Positions 52,986 to 62,523 of a stretch of 64,000 nucleotides of DNA are shown here, piece by piece. Below the pieces are notes generated by a model. It searched no databases, had not been told where the DNA came from, and was given only the letters and a program-made list of their open reading frames with translations. Within the stretch, counting starts at the first letter, position 1; the number at the start of each line of letters is the position of its first letter. Position numbers and translations under genes: made by a program. Source of the DNA: an uncultured Oscillospiraceae bacterium (GTDB lineage: Bacteria > Bacillota > Clostridia > Oscillospirales > Acutalibacteraceae); contig UQNI01000001.1 in NCBI GenBank assembly GCA_900542375.1, positions 3,033-67,032 on the forward strand, read 5' to 3'.

Positions 52986-53849
52986 TTGAGAATTGCAGAT
53001 TGGAACGATTATGAATTAATAGATACCTCCGCAGGAGAGCGTCTGGAGCGTTGGGGCGATGTTATTTTAATTCGTCCCGACCCTCAGATTATTTGGAATA
53101 CTCCAAAAACAAATCCGTTGTGGAGAAAAGCGCATGCAAGGTATCACCGTTCCAATACCGGCGGCGGTCATTGGCAGGAACATCAAAAAATGCCTGCTGT
53201 GTGGAGTATCCGTTATAAAGATATGACGTTTAACCTAAAACCAATGGGGTTTAAGCATACGGGTATCTTCCCGGAACAGGCCGTAAACTGGGATTTTGCC
53301 ATGAATAAAATCAAAGAGGCCAAACGTCCTGTAAAAGTGCTGAATTTGTTCGGTTATACAGGAGCTGCTTCTTTGGCATGTGCCGGTGCAGGTGCAGAGG
53401 TTTGTCATGTGGACGCTTCTAAGGGTATGGTTGCTTGGGCAAAAGAAAATGCCGTCTCAAGCGGACTTGCAGACAAACCGATTCGCTGGCTGGTAGATGA
53501 CTGTGTGAAGTTTGTACAAAGGGAACAGCGCCGCGGCAATACGTACGACGGTATTATTATGGACCCGCCGTCTTACGGAAGAGGACCGGGAGGCGAAGTG
53601 TGGAAACTGGAAGAACAGCTTTACCATTTGGTGGAGTTATGTCTGCCGATTTTATCCAAACAACCTTTATTTTTTATATTAAATTCTTATACAACAGGGC
53701 TATCCCCTGCTGTGATGGAATATCTTCTTGGAGTTATGTTAAAGAAACCGTTTGGCGGTACCGTATCGTCAAGCGAAATCGGATTGCCCGTAACCTCCTC
53801 AGGTTTTGTACTTCCCTGCGGTTCTACCGCAATTTGGCAATCCAAATAA
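52986..53849 (+). CDS. Class I SAM-dependent methyltransferase (RlmI/RlmK-like, no PUA domain)
   Basis: 287 residues from TTG 52986, with GAAAGGACG upstream. The SAM-binding motif is VLNLFGYTGAASLACAGAGA near residue 117, followed by the acidic residue in VCHVDASKGMVAWAKENA. The catalytic loop is IIMDPPSYGRGPGGEVWKLE. This combination matches the COG1092 type of rRNA cytosine methyltransferases, except that the N-terminal PUA domain is missing. The start (IADWNDYELIDTSAGERLER) is typical of the shorter group common in Firmicutes and other phyla. The exact substrate is unknown. It lies directly before the ECF genes. Confidence 0.86.
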   Translation: MRIADWNDYELIDTSAGERLERWGDVILIRPDPQIIWNTPKTNPLWRKAHARYHRSNTGGGHWQEHQKMPAVWSIRYKDMTFNLKPMGFKHTGIFPEQAVNWDFAMNKIKEAKRPVKVLNLFGYTGAASLACAGAGAEVCHVDASKGMVAWAKENAVSSGLADKPIRWLVDDCVKFVQREQRRGNTYDGIIMDPPSYGRGPGGEVWKLEEQLYHLVELCLPILSKQPLFFILNSYTTGLSPAVMEYLLGVMLKKPFGGTVSSSEIGLPVTSSGFVLPCGSTAIWQSK

Positions 53850-53874
53850 CCATTGCATATAGAAAGGAAACCAT

Positions 53875-54726
53875 ATGGACTATTTACAAACACAGGACGT
53901 TAGATTCTCTTATGATGAAGATGAAAGCGGAATCGTGGAAGTCTTAAAAGGCGTTACTTTAGGTATCCAAAAGGGTGACTTTGTTTCATTGTTGGGCCAT
54001 AATGGTTCCGGTAAATCGACCCTTGCAAAACATTTTAACGCAATTTTACTGCCAAGCGGCGGCAAAGTATATGTGGATACCATGGATACCACAGATGACA
54101 GTCTCAAATTTGAAATCAGAAAACGTGTCGGTTTGATTCTGCAAAATCCCGATAATCAATTGGTTGCCAGTATTGTAGAAGAAGACATTGCCTTTGGACC
54201 TGAAAATTTGGGAGTTCCTCCTGCGGAAATTCGTCAAAGAGTAGACGATGCGCTAAAAGCGGTAGACATGTATGAGTATCGTGAACATGCGCCGCACAAA
54301 TTATCAGGCGGACAAAAACAAAGGGTTGCCATTGCAGGTATCATTGCAATGGAACCTTCCACCATTGTTTTGGACGAGCCTACTGCTATGCTTGACCCGA
54401 GAGGTCGCCAAGAAGTTATGGATACCATAACAAAGCTGAACAGGGAAAAAGGCATCACGATTGTGTTGATTACCCACTATATGGACGAGGCAATTGCTGC
54501 GAACCGTGTAGTGGTTATGGATAAAGGCAATATTTTAATGGACGGCACACCGAAGGAAATTTTTTCTCAGGTAGATTTATTAAAGGAACATCACTTGGAT
54601 GTACCCCAATCTACAGAACTGATTCATCGTTTGAAAGAGGCAGGCTGTATGAGACTGCCAAACGGTGTATTAACGGAAGATGAGTGTGTTGCCGCGTTGG
54701 AATTACTGTTAAAGGAGAAAGCGTAA
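53875..54726 (+). CDS. ecfA1: ECF transporter ATPase EcfA1
   Basis: 283 residues, one of two ATPases in the shared energizing module for vitamin uptake. AGAAAGGAAACC precedes ATG 53875. Walker A is [17 protein letters not shown] near residue 40, the Q loop [19 protein letters not shown] is the ECF-specific form, the signature is [17 protein letters not shown], Walker B is [17 protein letters not shown] and the H-loop is LITHYMDEA. ecfA2 follows 4 nt after the stop. Confidence 0.95.
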   Translation: MDYLQTQDVRFSYDEDESGIVEVLKGVTLGIQKGDFVSLLGHNGSGKSTLAKHFNAILLPSGGKVYVDTMDTTDDSLKFEIRKRVGLILQNPDNQLVASIVEEDIAFGPENLGVPPAEIRQRVDDALKAVDMYEYREHAPHKLSGGQKQRVAIAGIIAMEPSTIVLDEPTAMLDPRGRQEVMDTITKLNREKGITIVLITHYMDEAIAANRVVVMDKGNILMDGTPKEIFSQVDLLKEHHLDVPQSTELIHRLKEAGCMRLPNGVLTEDECVAALELLLKEKA

Positions 54727-54730
54727 GCCG

Positions 54731-55597
54731 ATGAATGTAATAGAAACAAAAAATCTTACGTATACTTACGGCGCCGGAACGCCATTTAGTAAAACGGCAA
54801 TCGAAGATGTAAACATCGCAATTAAAAAAGGCGAATTCATTGGCTTAATCGGTCATACAGGTTCCGGTAAATCCACACTGATACAGCAGCTGAACGGATT
54901 GCTCAGACCAACGTCAGGCACTGTGTTGTTAAACGGAAAAGATATTTGGGAAAAAAAGAAAGAAATTCGCAAAGTACGCTTTCAGGTTGGCATGGTATTT
55001 CAATATCCGGAATATCAGTTGTTTGAAGATACTGTAATCAAAGATATTGGATTTGGTCCCAGAAATATGGGACTTTCACAGGATGAAGTCAATCAGCGTG
55101 TGATGCAGGCTGTGGATTTCGTGGGTTTGGACCACGCGTTGCTGGAAAAATCTCCGTTTGATTTGTCCGGCGGTGAAAAACGCCGTGCGGCCATTGCAGG
55201 CGTGATAGCCATGGATCCCGATGTTTTGGTTCTGGACGAGCCTACGGCAGGACTGGACCCACAAGGCAGAGACCATTTGCTCAGTCAAATAAAAGCGTAT
55301 CATAAACAACGGCAAAATACGGTCATTCTGGTATCTCACAGTATGGAAGATATTGCGCGGGTAGCCGACCGTGTTTTGGTAATGAATGAAAGCAAAGTCT
55401 TTTTGTTTGACGAAACCGCAAAGGTATTTTCTCACGCGAAAGAGCTGGAGCAAATCGGTTTGCGTGTGCCGCAGGTTACAAAAATCATGATGAAACTGCA
55501 TGAAAACGGGTACCCTGTGGACCCTGCTGTGTTTACACTGGAGCAGGCAGTAAAAGAAATTTTGCCACTTGTGCAGAGAGGAGCCGCCAATGATTAA
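54731..55597 (+). CDS. ecfA2: ECF transporter ATPase EcfA2
   Basis: 288 residues. Walker A is LIGHTGSGKSTLIQQLNG, the ECF Q loop is VGMVFQYPEYQLFEDTVIKD, the signature is LSGGEKRRAAIAGVIAM, Walker B is DVLVLDEPTAGLDPQGRDH and the H-loop is LVSHSMEDIA. The pairing with EcfA1 and EcfT is the standard group II ECF module. The start is ATG 54731 after GCGTAAGCCG, with the ribosome-binding site (AAAGGAG) inside the end of ecfA1. Confidence 0.95.
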   Translation: MNVIETKNLTYTYGAGTPFSKTAIEDVNIAIKKGEFIGLIGHTGSGKSTLIQQLNGLLRPTSGTVLLNGKDIWEKKKEIRKVRFQVGMVFQYPEYQLFEDTVIKDIGFGPRNMGLSQDEVNQRVMQAVDFVGLDHALLEKSPFDLSGGEKRRAAIAGVIAMDPDVLVLDEPTAGLDPQGRDHLLSQIKAYHKQRQNTVILVSHSMEDIARVADRVLVMNESKVFLFDETAKVFSHAKELEQIGLRVPQVTKIMMKLHENGYPVDPAVFTLEQAVKEILPLVQRGAAND

Positions 55598-56408
55598 GGA
55601 CGTTACATTAGGCCAGTATTTTCCGGGTAAGTCTATTATCCATAAACTGGACCCAAGAGTAAAAGTTCTATTAACATTAGTTAATATTGTTTTTATATTT
55701 ATAGCAGGCAATTTTTCAAGTTTAGGATTGATGACGGTATTTACATTGGTGGCAATGCTGCTGTCAGGCGTACCGTTTACCAGATATATACGAAGTATCC
55801 GCGGTGTATTGTTCATTGTACTGTTTACCTCTATATTGAACTTGTTTTACGGCGGAGGAACCGTACTGGTACAATGGGGCTTTATACAAATTACAACGGG
55901 CGGTATCCGCAATGCTATCTTTATTGCAGTTCGTATTGTGGTGCTCATTCTGATGAGTTCTATTTTAACGTATACCACATCTCCGACTCAGTTGACCGAC
56001 GCGCTGGAACGACTGATGAAGCCGCTGAAGATTTTCCGCATCAAAGTACATGAAATCGCCATGATGATGACCATTGCATTACGGTTTGTCCCTACTTTGC
56101 TGGAGGAAACCGATAAAATTATGAGCGCGCAAAAGGCAAGAGGAGCCGATTTGGAAAGCGGAGGTATTATCTCTCGTGTTAAGGCTTTGATTCCTGTGTT
56201 GATACCGTTGTTTGTATCTTCTTTCCGCCGTGCGTATGATTTGGCAATGGCTATGGAATGCAGATGCTATAATGGTGGTAAGGGCAGAACGAAGATGAAA
56301 ATTTTGCATATCACCGCAAAAGATGTTGTAACTTCTTTGATTACGGTAGCAGTTTGTGCAGGCGTTGTACTGCTCAATTTATTTGTAGTAGAAAACTTTT
56401 TGATATAA
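55590..56408 (+). CDS. ecfT: ECF transporter transmembrane protein EcfT
   Basis: 272 residues from ATG 55590, which overlaps ecfA2 by 8 nt and has AGAGAGGAG upstream. An in-frame TTG at 55569 has no such site. The polytopic protein has the family start (LGQYFPGKSIIHKLDPRVKV) and two coupling motifs of the ARG type: KARGADLESGG is clear, AMECRCYNGG is the second, diverged form. It joins both ATPases to exchangeable S-components. No S-component gene lies nearby, so it likely serves proteins encoded elsewhere. Confidence 0.94.
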   Translation: MIKDVTLGQYFPGKSIIHKLDPRVKVLLTLVNIVFIFIAGNFSSLGLMTVFTLVAMLLSGVPFTRYIRSIRGVLFIVLFTSILNLFYGGGTVLVQWGFIQITTGGIRNAIFIAVRIVVLILMSSILTYTTSPTQLTDALERLMKPLKIFRIKVHEIAMMMTIALRFVPTLLEETDKIMSAQKARGADLESGGIISRVKALIPVLIPLFVSSFRRAYDLAMAMECRCYNGGKGRTKMKILHITAKDVVTSLITVAVCAGVVLLNLFVVENFLI

Positions 56409-56423
56409 AGGATATATCCATAT

Positions 56424-57161
56424 ATGAGGAATTTGCTTTTGAAAATTTCATATGACGGCAAATATTATCACGGTTGGCAGATACAACAAAATGCTGTTAC
56501 GGTACAGGAGGTATTTCAGGATGCCTTAAAAAATATTCTGGGTATACAACCGGATTTGAAAGGCTGCAGCAGAACAGATTCGGGTGTACATGCATATGAG
56601 TATTGTATCAGTATGAAACTGGAGCACAGTATTCCGGAACAAAGGCTGGTAGCAGCGCTGAATCACTTTCTGCCGCCCAACATTGCAGTACATAGCTGTG
56701 AGCAAGTAGATGATAATTTTCACGCAAGATACTCCTGCAAAGGAAAAGAATATGTTTATAAGATGTGGAATCATCCCATCAGAGACCCTTTTTTGGATGG
56801 CTATGCCCATCATTATTGGTATGCTCTGGATGAAAAACAGCTGAATGAAGCTGCAAAACATTATATTGGTTCCCATGATTTTACGTCTTTTTGTACGTTA
56901 GACCAACGCAAAATGGGCGATATGGTACGAACCGTAACAGAGGCAAAGGTAGAAAGAGCAGGTGATATGGTACTGTTTACCGTATCTGCGGATGGATTCC
57001 TTTATAATATGGTACGTATTATGGTTGGAACTTTGCTCAGAGTAGCGCAAGGAAAATTTCAGCCGGAAGATATTCCTCATATTTTGGAAGCAAAAAACAG
57101 AAAAATGGCGGGACCGACAGCACCCCCATGCGGATTGTATTTAAACCGTGTGTTTTATTAA
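56424..57161 (+). CDS. truA: tRNA pseudouridine synthase A
   Basis: A 245-residue enzyme making pseudouridine at positions 38-40 of tRNA anticodon stems. ATG 56424 follows AAAGGATAT. The active-site Asp is in KGCSRTDSGVHAYEYCISM near residue 52. Typical segments are LKISYDGKYYHGWQIQQNAV at the start and DGFLYNMVRIMVGTLLRVAQ near 195. The ecfA-ecfA-ecfT-truA order is common in Firmicutes. The usual rplM-rpsI pair does not follow here. Confidence 0.96.
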   Translation: MRNLLLKISYDGKYYHGWQIQQNAVTVQEVFQDALKNILGIQPDLKGCSRTDSGVHAYEYCISMKLEHSIPEQRLVAALNHFLPPNIAVHSCEQVDDNFHARYSCKGKEYVYKMWNHPIRDPFLDGYAHHYWYALDEKQLNEAAKHYIGSHDFTSFCTLDQRKMGDMVRTVTEAKVERAGDMVLFTVSADGFLYNMVRIMVGTLLRVAQGKFQPEDIPHILEAKNRKMAGPTAPPCGLYLNRVFY

Positions 57162-57212
57162 CAGACAGAGTGGGACAGCAAGAAAACTTTGAGATTTTAA
57201 GAAAGGTGTTAT

Positions 57213-58511
57213 ATGGCAATGGATGAAAATAAAAAAAATAACAAAGGTCAATTTTTAGATAATTTTGCCGGAAAAACGAATTTGCCCAGTGCAGACCAAG
57301 TCGAAAAATCTCAAGAAGAACCGGTAATTTCTCCTGACCGCAAAAAAAATGCACCAAAACGTATGAAGAAAAAAACACCGCTTTCCAAGTTACCAAAGTG
57401 GGTTTATGCTATCATAGCAGTATTGCTTGCTGTGGTTTTGGGTCTGTTTATCTGGTTCAGTGTAGACAGTTCTTCCGGAATTGGTCAATGGTTTCGGAGC
57501 ATTACCGTAGGAAGCGGACAAGGGGACGGATATCCAACATCTATTGTAGGAAGTTCTGTCAATCGCGGTAATTTCATGACGTTGGATAAAAATGTGGTTA
57601 CTGTAAGTGACACTGCCTTAACGGTTATGAACAGCAGTGCCAATCAATCTATCAACCGTCAGCATAGTTTTAACAGCCCTGTTTTGCAGGCGACAAGCGG
57701 AAAATATCTCATTTATAATTTGGGAGGAAACGGATTTAAAATAGAAGGCAGCTCGGATACGATATATTCCGGCAATACCAGTAATAATATTATAGCAGGC
57801 GATATCGCAGGAAGCGGACGATATGCGTTGGTGACCGAAACACAAGGATACCCGTCTTCCTTATCCGTATACTTAACCGATAATACTGTGCAGTATAAAT
57901 ATGATTTTTCTGAATATTATGTAACGGATATTTCGTTGAACAGCGACGGTACCAGAGCAGCGGTTTCCGGTATCACAGCAAAAGACGGCGGTATTGTTTC
58001 CGCAGTTTATATCTTTGACTTTTCCAATCCTGAACCGATATCCATATTAACATATAATGAAGTGTTAATGGAAAAAGTAGAGTATATGGATAACGGTACG
58101 GTTGCTGCAATTGGAGACACCACTACCAGTATGATTAACGGTACTACAGGTGAAAAGGTAGATTACAACTATCAGTCCCGCCAAATGACAGATTATGCAA
58201 TTGATAAAAATAGGGTGGCATTGGCACTGACTCCTTATGATAACCAATCTGCAAGCAAATTGGTTATTTTAGACAGCAGCGCTTCGGAAAAGTGTGTCAT
58301 AGAAAGTCAAGATAAAATTGATGCGGTTTCCTTGTATGGAGATACAGCTGCAATTTTGACCGACAGTACCATAACAGGTTACTCAGCCAGCAGCGGTAAT
58401 TCCTTCAGCACAGCAGAGGCCGGCTCAGATGCAAGAGGCATTGCTTTGGCGGATGAAGCTACCGTTTATGTTCTGGGTGTCAGCCAAATCCGTCAGGCAA
58501 GATTTTCATAG
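57213..58511 (+). CDS. DUF5711 family single-pass membrane protein
   Basis: 432 residues, ATG 57213 (or the ATG two codons later) behind AGAAAGGTG. A basic cytoplasmic head (KKNAPKRMKKKTPLSKLPK) precedes one transmembrane helix (about 65-87, WVYAIIAVLLAVVLGLFIWF). The ~340-residue external part is a series of short beta motifs (for example VVTVSDTALTVMNSSANQSI and ALTPYDNQSASKLVILDSSA), the pattern of a beta-propeller. It looks like DUF5711 proteins of Oscillospiraceae; no function is known. The position between truA and the CvpA gene gives no strong clue. Confidence 0.78.
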   Translation: MAMDENKKNNKGQFLDNFAGKTNLPSADQVEKSQEEPVISPDRKKNAPKRMKKKTPLSKLPKWVYAIIAVLLAVVLGLFIWFSVDSSSGIGQWFRSITVGSGQGDGYPTSIVGSSVNRGNFMTLDKNVVTVSDTALTVMNSSANQSINRQHSFNSPVLQATSGKYLIYNLGGNGFKIEGSSDTIYSGNTSNNIIAGDIAGSGRYALVTETQGYPSSLSVYLTDNTVQYKYDFSEYYVTDISLNSDGTRAAVSGITAKDGGIVSAVYIFDFSNPEPISILTYNEVLMEKVEYMDNGTVAAIGDTTTSMINGTTGEKVDYNYQSRQMTDYAIDKNRVALALTPYDNQSASKLVILDSSASEKCVIESQDKIDAVSLYGDTAAILTDSTITGYSASSGNSFSTAEAGSDARGIALADEATVYVLGVSQIRQARFS

Positions 58512-58520
58512 GCGCAACCC

Positions 58521-58549
58521 TTGTGAAGTAATGCAAATTGTGTTATATT
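58521..58549 (+). promoter_or_regulatory. Promoter upstream of the CvpA-family gene
   Basis: TTGTGA (58521-58526) and TATATT (58544-58549) with a 17-nt spacer, 29 nt before the start codon. Confidence 0.5.
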
Positions 58550-58577
58550 AACAGGGTAACAAACCAGGAGGTTATAC

Positions 58578-59273
58578 ATGGGTATCCTATTGGATATTGG
58601 CTTTGTCATTATCATCTTACTTTGTGTCGTTTTCGGCTATAAGAAAGGATTTTTTAAAAGCATTGCCGGTTTTATCGGTGCAGTCATTGCCATGTTTTTG
58701 GCTTGGGTGTTGGCAGGTTTAATTGCAAATGCCCTGTACCAAGGTGTTTTTAGAGAAAAACTGATTGATAATATTTCATCAGTCCTTTCGAATGATGCGT
58801 TGGCATCTTTCCCGGAGAAGGCTGCACAGGTGGTAGCAAATTTACCGGGTTTTTTAAGTAATACACTGAACAATCAGGGAATTACTTCGTCACAAATTGA
58901 ACAAAGTTTACAGGCAGCAGGAAGCAATGCGGCGCCTGCAACAGCAGATTTGATTTCTCCTGCTGTTATATGGCTGCTGCAATTGTTGCTAACTGTCATT
59001 TTATTCTTTATTTTGGTGATATTGGTACGCTTAGTAATAAAATTAATCGGCAATGTATTTCGTTTGCCGATTTTGCGTCAGGTAGACGGTATACTGGGCG
59101 GTTTATTTGGTATATTTAAAGGTGTTGTTTATATCTTCTTGGCATGTATTTTGTTACAACTGTTGATGCCTGTGATAGGCAACAGTTCAGAACCCATGAA
59201 ACAAGTATTGGATAACTCCTTTATTTATCAATTTATTTTTTATAATAATCCTATTACTTCGTGGTTTATATAA
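58578..59273 (+). CDS. CvpA family membrane protein
   Basis: 231 residues from ATG 58578, with CAGGAGG upstream. The N-terminal helices carry the CvpA pattern (DIGFVIIILLCVVFGYKKGF, FKSIAGFIGAVIAMFLAW), and two more helices follow (about 135-165 and 180-205) with the motif RQVDGILGGLFGIFKGVVYI. A soluble stretch (about 60-130) separates the halves and is longer than in E. coli CvpA. The family is linked to envelope functions, but its biochemical role is not established. Confidence 0.85.
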   Translation: MGILLDIGFVIIILLCVVFGYKKGFFKSIAGFIGAVIAMFLAWVLAGLIANALYQGVFREKLIDNISSVLSNDALASFPEKAAQVVANLPGFLSNTLNNQGITSSQIEQSLQAAGSNAAPATADLISPAVIWLLQLLLTVILFFILVILVRLVIKLIGNVFRLPILRQVDGILGGLFGIFKGVVYIFLACILLQLLMPVIGNSSEPMKQVLDNSFIYQFIFYNNPITSWFI

Positions 59274-59365
59274 TTGCGAACTTACCGATTGGTTAGAACT
59301 GTCCTAATTTAACCGCAGGGCAGGGTGAAAAATCCGTTGCGGTAGCGGAGAAGAGAAAAATTTCT

Positions 59366-61672
59366 ATGATGATGTGTACACGTTGCAAAAAAAGACCTGC
59401 TGTTGTATTTGTCTCAGGTTCGACAGATGCGCAGCAAAGTCAAGGTTATTGCCTTGTTTGCGCAAAAGAGTTGGGTATTAAACCGGTAAATGATTTAATG
59501 GAAAAAATGGGTATTACGGAAGAGATGATGGAATCCATGGAATCTGAATTAAGCGGTTTGATGTCTATGGATGGCGCTATGATGCCAACTGATGATGACG
59601 ATGATGAGAATGGGGATGAAAACGGCTTCACACAAGGCGGTGCAGCTACTTTCCCATTCCTGAAAAATATATTCCAAGGTCCTAATGGAGAGGAAGCAAC
59701 AAAAGAGCAGGAAGAAACAGATACTTCCTCCAGAAAAACAGACGATAAGAAAAAGAAAAAACGGAAATATTTGAACATGTATTGCACCAACTTAACAGGA
59801 AAAGCAAAAAATGGAGAGTTGGATGCCATTATTGGACGTGACAATGAAATTGCGCGCGTGATTCAAATTCTAAGCAGAAGAACAAAAAACAATCCTTGTC
59901 TAATCGGTGAGCCCGGCGTTGGTAAAACTGCCATTGCGGAGGGACTTTCCATTCGTATTGCACAGGGAAATGTTCCTGCACGCCTGAAAAAGAAAGAAAT
60001 TCATTTATTAGACTTAACTGCTTTGGTAGCAGGAACTCAATTTAGGGGTCAATTTGAAAGTCGTATCAAAGGTTTGGTAGATGAAGTCAAAGCAGACGGA
60101 AATATTATTCTGTTTATCGACGAAGTGCATAATCTGGTAGGAACAGGTGATGCGGAAGGCTCCATGAATGCGGCCAATATTTTAAAACCTGCTCTCTCTC
60201 GCGGAGAAATTCAGGTTATTGGCGCTACCACATTTACAGAGTATCGAAAATATATTGAAAAAGATACTGCTTTGGAAAGACGTTTTCAGCCTGTAACGGT
60301 AGTGGAACCTTCCGTAGACGATACGATTGGTGTGCTTTTGGGTATTAAGTCCTATTATGAAAACTATCATAGAGTGCAGCTTTCAGATGATATTATCAAA
60401 CGTGCGGTTGTATTGTCAGAACGCTATATTACAGACCGTTTCTTGCCTGACAAAGCAATTGACTTAATGGATGAATCTTGTGCCTGCGCAGCTTTGCGCA
60501 ATGCCTCTATGGCGGAATATGATACAGCAAAATTTGAGCTGGAAAAATTAAAAGAACAGGAAGAACAAATGACAGCAGACGGTGCTGAGCCGGATTATGA
60601 AAAACTGGCGGAAACACGCTGTGAAATTGCCCGTTTGGAAGAAAAGACAAAGTCTTTGGAACAAGATGCGTTGCATTCTTCCGTAACAGAAGAAGACCTG
60701 GCTCATGTGATTGAATTATGGACCGGTATTCCTGCAAGCCGTATTCAGGAAAGTGAACTGAAAAAACTTGCAGATTTAGAGAATAAACTAAACTCTAAAG
60801 TAATTGGTCAAACAGAGGCGGTAGAAGCTGTCGCAGCTGCAATTAGAAGGAGTAAGGTACAAATCAGTCCAAGACGCAGACCGGCTTCCTTTATCTTTGT
60901 AGGGCCTACAGGCGTGGGAAAAACCGAATTGGTAAAAGTGTTGTCTCACGAGTTGTTCGACACTCCTGACGCGCTCATTCGCTTGGATATGTCCGAATTT
61001 ATGGAGAAACACTCTGTTTCCCGTATCATCGGTTCACCGCCGGGTTATGTTGGTTATGATGAAGCAGGTCAAATGACAGAAAAAGTAAGAAGAAAACCTT
61101 ACTCTGTGATTTTATTTGATGAAATTGAAAAAGCACATCCGGATGTTATGAATATTTTGCTTCAAATTTTAGACGAAGGCAAAATTACAGACGCCCATGG
61201 ACGTGTGGTTAATTTTGAAAATACCATTATTGTTATGACTTCCAATGCAGGAAGTGAAAGAAAAGAATCTGCACTAGGTTTTGCAAAAAATGCTGCAGAC
61301 GTGACTCGCGATAAGACGATGAAGGCGTTGTCAGAATTTTTACGTCCTGAGTTTTTAAGCCGTGTGGATGAAATTATCATCTTCCACGAATTAACGGGAA
61401 CCGATTTTCAAGCAATTGCACGCCTCATGATTGATGAATATGTGGATTCTTTAAAAGAACGCAATATTACATTAAAATATGATAATACTGTGCTTAGCTG
61501 GCTGGCTGACCATGCCATTGGCGGCAAGAGCGGTGCACGTGATTTGAGAAATCTGATTCGCAAGAAGATAGAGGACCAAATTGCAGCGTTGCTTGTAACA
61601 CATTACGACCAGCAGGTTACAGGAATTGCAATTACAGTTGAGAATGATGAAATAAAATTGAATTCTATTTAA
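59366..61672 (+). CDS. ClpE-like ATP-dependent Clp protease ATP-binding subunit with N-terminal zinc finger
   Basis: A 768-residue AAA+ unfoldase. The start is ATG 59366 or the next codon, behind GGAGAAGAG. A small zinc finger (Cys4, Cys7, Cys29, Cys32) opens the protein, followed by a Met/Asp-rich linker. D1 has Walker [15 protein letters not shown] and Walker [15 protein letters not shown] short coiled M-type insert is at about 390-450. D2 has Walker [16 protein letters not shown] and Walker [17 protein letters not shown]. The loop ALGF in D2 corresponds to the ClpP-docking tripeptide. The usual double Clp-N repeat is absent. Unlike ClpC, no McsA/McsB or CtsR genes are next to it. Confidence 0.88.
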   Translation: MMMCTRCKKRPAVVFVSGSTDAQQSQGYCLVCAKELGIKPVNDLMEKMGITEEMMESMESELSGLMSMDGAMMPTDDDDDENGDENGFTQGGAATFPFLKNIFQGPNGEEATKEQEETDTSSRKTDDKKKKKRKYLNMYCTNLTGKAKNGELDAIIGRDNEIARVIQILSRRTKNNPCLIGEPGVGKTAIAEGLSIRIAQGNVPARLKKKEIHLLDLTALVAGTQFRGQFESRIKGLVDEVKADGNIILFIDEVHNLVGTGDAEGSMNAANILKPALSRGEIQVIGATTFTEYRKYIEKDTALERRFQPVTVVEPSVDDTIGVLLGIKSYYENYHRVQLSDDIIKRAVVLSERYITDRFLPDKAIDLMDESCACAALRNASMAEYDTAKFELEKLKEQEEQMTADGAEPDYEKLAETRCEIARLEEKTKSLEQDALHSSVTEEDLAHVIELWTGIPASRIQESELKKLADLENKLNSKVIGQTEAVEAVAAAIRRSKVQISPRRRPASFIFVGPTGVGKTELVKVLSHELFDTPDALIRLDMSEFMEKHSVSRIIGSPPGYVGYDEAGQMTEKVRRKPYSVILFDEIEKAHPDVMNILLQILDEGKITDAHGRVVNFENTIIVMTSNAGSERKESALGFAKNAADVTRDKTMKALSEFLRPEFLSRVDEIIIFHELTGTDFQAIARLMIDEYVDSLKERNITLKYDNTVLSWLADHAIGGKSGARDLRNLIRKKIEDQIAALLVTHYDQQVTGIAITVENDEIKLNSI

Positions 61673-61745
61673 GGTGAATAAAATATCCACCATATGGTAA
61701 TAATAGCTTTTAGAAAAAAAGTAACCAATATATTGAAAAAAGCTA

Positions 61746-61775
61746 TTGACAGACGACAATGTTATATGCTATAAT
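61746..61775 (+). promoter_or_regulatory. Promoter of the tRNA cluster
   Basis: TTGACA (61746-61751) and TATAAT (61770-61775) with an 18-nt spacer, 20 nt before the first tRNA. Confidence 0.8.
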
Positions 61776-61794
61776 TCATAACGTTGTCGAAAGT

Positions 61795-61868
61795 GCGGGT
61801 GTAGTTCAATGGTAGAACTCCAGCCTTCCAAGCTGGTCGCGTGGGTTCGATTCCCATCACCCGCTCCA
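61795..61868 (+). tRNA. tRNA-Gly (anticodon TCC)
   Basis: A full cloverleaf with acceptor GCGGGTG/CACCCGC, the anticodon loop CTTCCAA and the T arm GGTTCGATTCCC. CCA is encoded. Confidence 0.95.
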
Positions 61869-61878
61869 CATTACAAAT

Positions 61879-61955
61879 GCGCTGATAGCTCAGCTGGATA
61901 GAGCAACTGCCTTCTAAGCAGTAGGCCAGGGGTTCGAATCCCTTTCAGCGCGCCA
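61879..61955 (+). tRNA. tRNA-Arg (anticodon TCT)
   Basis: Acceptor GCGCTGA/TCAGCGC, the anticodon loop CTTCTAA and the T arm GGTTCGAATCCC. CCA is encoded. It reads AGA. Confidence 0.95.
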
Positions 61956-61959
61956 TATG

Positions 61960-62036
61960 GTGGGTATAGCTTAGTTGGTTAAAGCGCCAGTTTGTGGCAC
62001 TGGAGACCGTCGGTTCGAATCCGACTATCCACCCCA
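61960..62036 (+). tRNA. tRNA-His (anticodon GTG)
   Basis: Acceptor GTGGGTA/TATCCAC with the anticodon loop TTGTGGC. A G precedes position 1 (61959) and the discriminator is C, the histidine identity pair. CCA is encoded. Confidence 0.94.
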
Positions 62037-62046
62037 TTTGTACATA

Positions 62047-62074
62047 ACACAGAATATACTATTACATTCTGTGT
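62047..62074 (+). other. Hairpin between tRNA-His and tRNA-Gln
   Basis: ACACAGAAT pairs with ATTCTGTGT around a 10-nt loop. There is no T run, so it is a processing or weak termination element. Confidence 0.45.
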
Positions 62075-62080
62075 CTATAT

Positions 62081-62155
62081 TGGGCTGTCGCCAAGCGGTA
62101 AGGCAACGGACTTTGACTCCGTCATTCGTAGGTTCGAATCCTGCCAGCCCAGCCA
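62081..62155 (+). tRNA. tRNA-Gln (anticodon TTG)
   Basis: Acceptor TGGGCTG/CAGCCCA, the anticodon loop CTTTGAC and the T arm GGTTCGAATCC. CCA is encoded. Confidence 0.94.
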
Positions 62156-62159
62156 AATA

Positions 62160-62184
62160 TTCTGCCAAAAAAGGCAGAAAATTT
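62160..62184 (+). terminator. Short hairpin terminator after tRNA-Gln
   Basis: TTCTGCC pairs with GGCAGAA and is followed by AATTTT. A new promoter follows at once. Confidence 0.6.
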
Positions 62185-62186
62185 TG

Positions 62187-62215
62187 TTGACAAGAGCAGA
62201 AAAATCTGCTATTAT
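62187..62215 (+). promoter_or_regulatory. Promoter of tRNA-Lys
   Basis: TTGACA (62187-62192) and TATTAT (62210-62215) with a 17-nt spacer, 24 nt before the tRNA. The spacer holds a small dyad (AGCAGA/TCTGCT). Confidence 0.7.
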
Positions 62216-62238
62216 ATATAAGTTGTCATTTTTATGAC

Positions 62239-62314
62239 GATCCATTAGCTCAGCTGGCAGAGCACCTGACTTTTAATCAGGGTGTCCGGAGTTCGAATCT
62301 CCGATGGATCACCA
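62239..62314 (+). tRNA. tRNA-Lys (anticodon TTT)
   Basis: Acceptor GATCCAT/ATGGATC, the anticodon loop CTTTTAA and the T arm AGTTCGAATCT. CCA is encoded. Confidence 0.95.
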
Positions 62315-62362
62315 AACAATAGGCTCGAATTTCTATTATTGGAAGTTCGGGCCTATTGTATT
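62315..62362 (+). terminator. Terminator after the tRNA cluster
   Basis: ACAATAGGC with CGAA pairs with TTCG and GCCTATTGT around a 15-nt loop and is followed by ATTTTTA. Confidence 0.75.
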
Positions 62363-62523
62363 TTTATAGCGGTTATAAAATAATTGTTCTTTTTATTGGA
62401 AATGAGAATACAATTCCCTTAACGTTGACAATATAATATCAGTAAGATATAATAAAATAATGTAAAAAATAGGATTTTTATAAATAAATTCTGCAAAAAG
62501 TACGGAAAAAGAGGAAATATACC

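Noticed and set aside
8996..59332. A 15-nt complementary match between the greA-lysS gap (9008-9022) and the leader of the Clp gene (59318-59332)
   Set aside because: In 64 kb on both strands a few such 15-mers are expected by chance, and no longer pairing surrounds it.
61673..61745. Terminator after the Clp ATPase gene
   Set aside because: Only the short CCATATGG palindrome is present, and no T run follows a stable stem.
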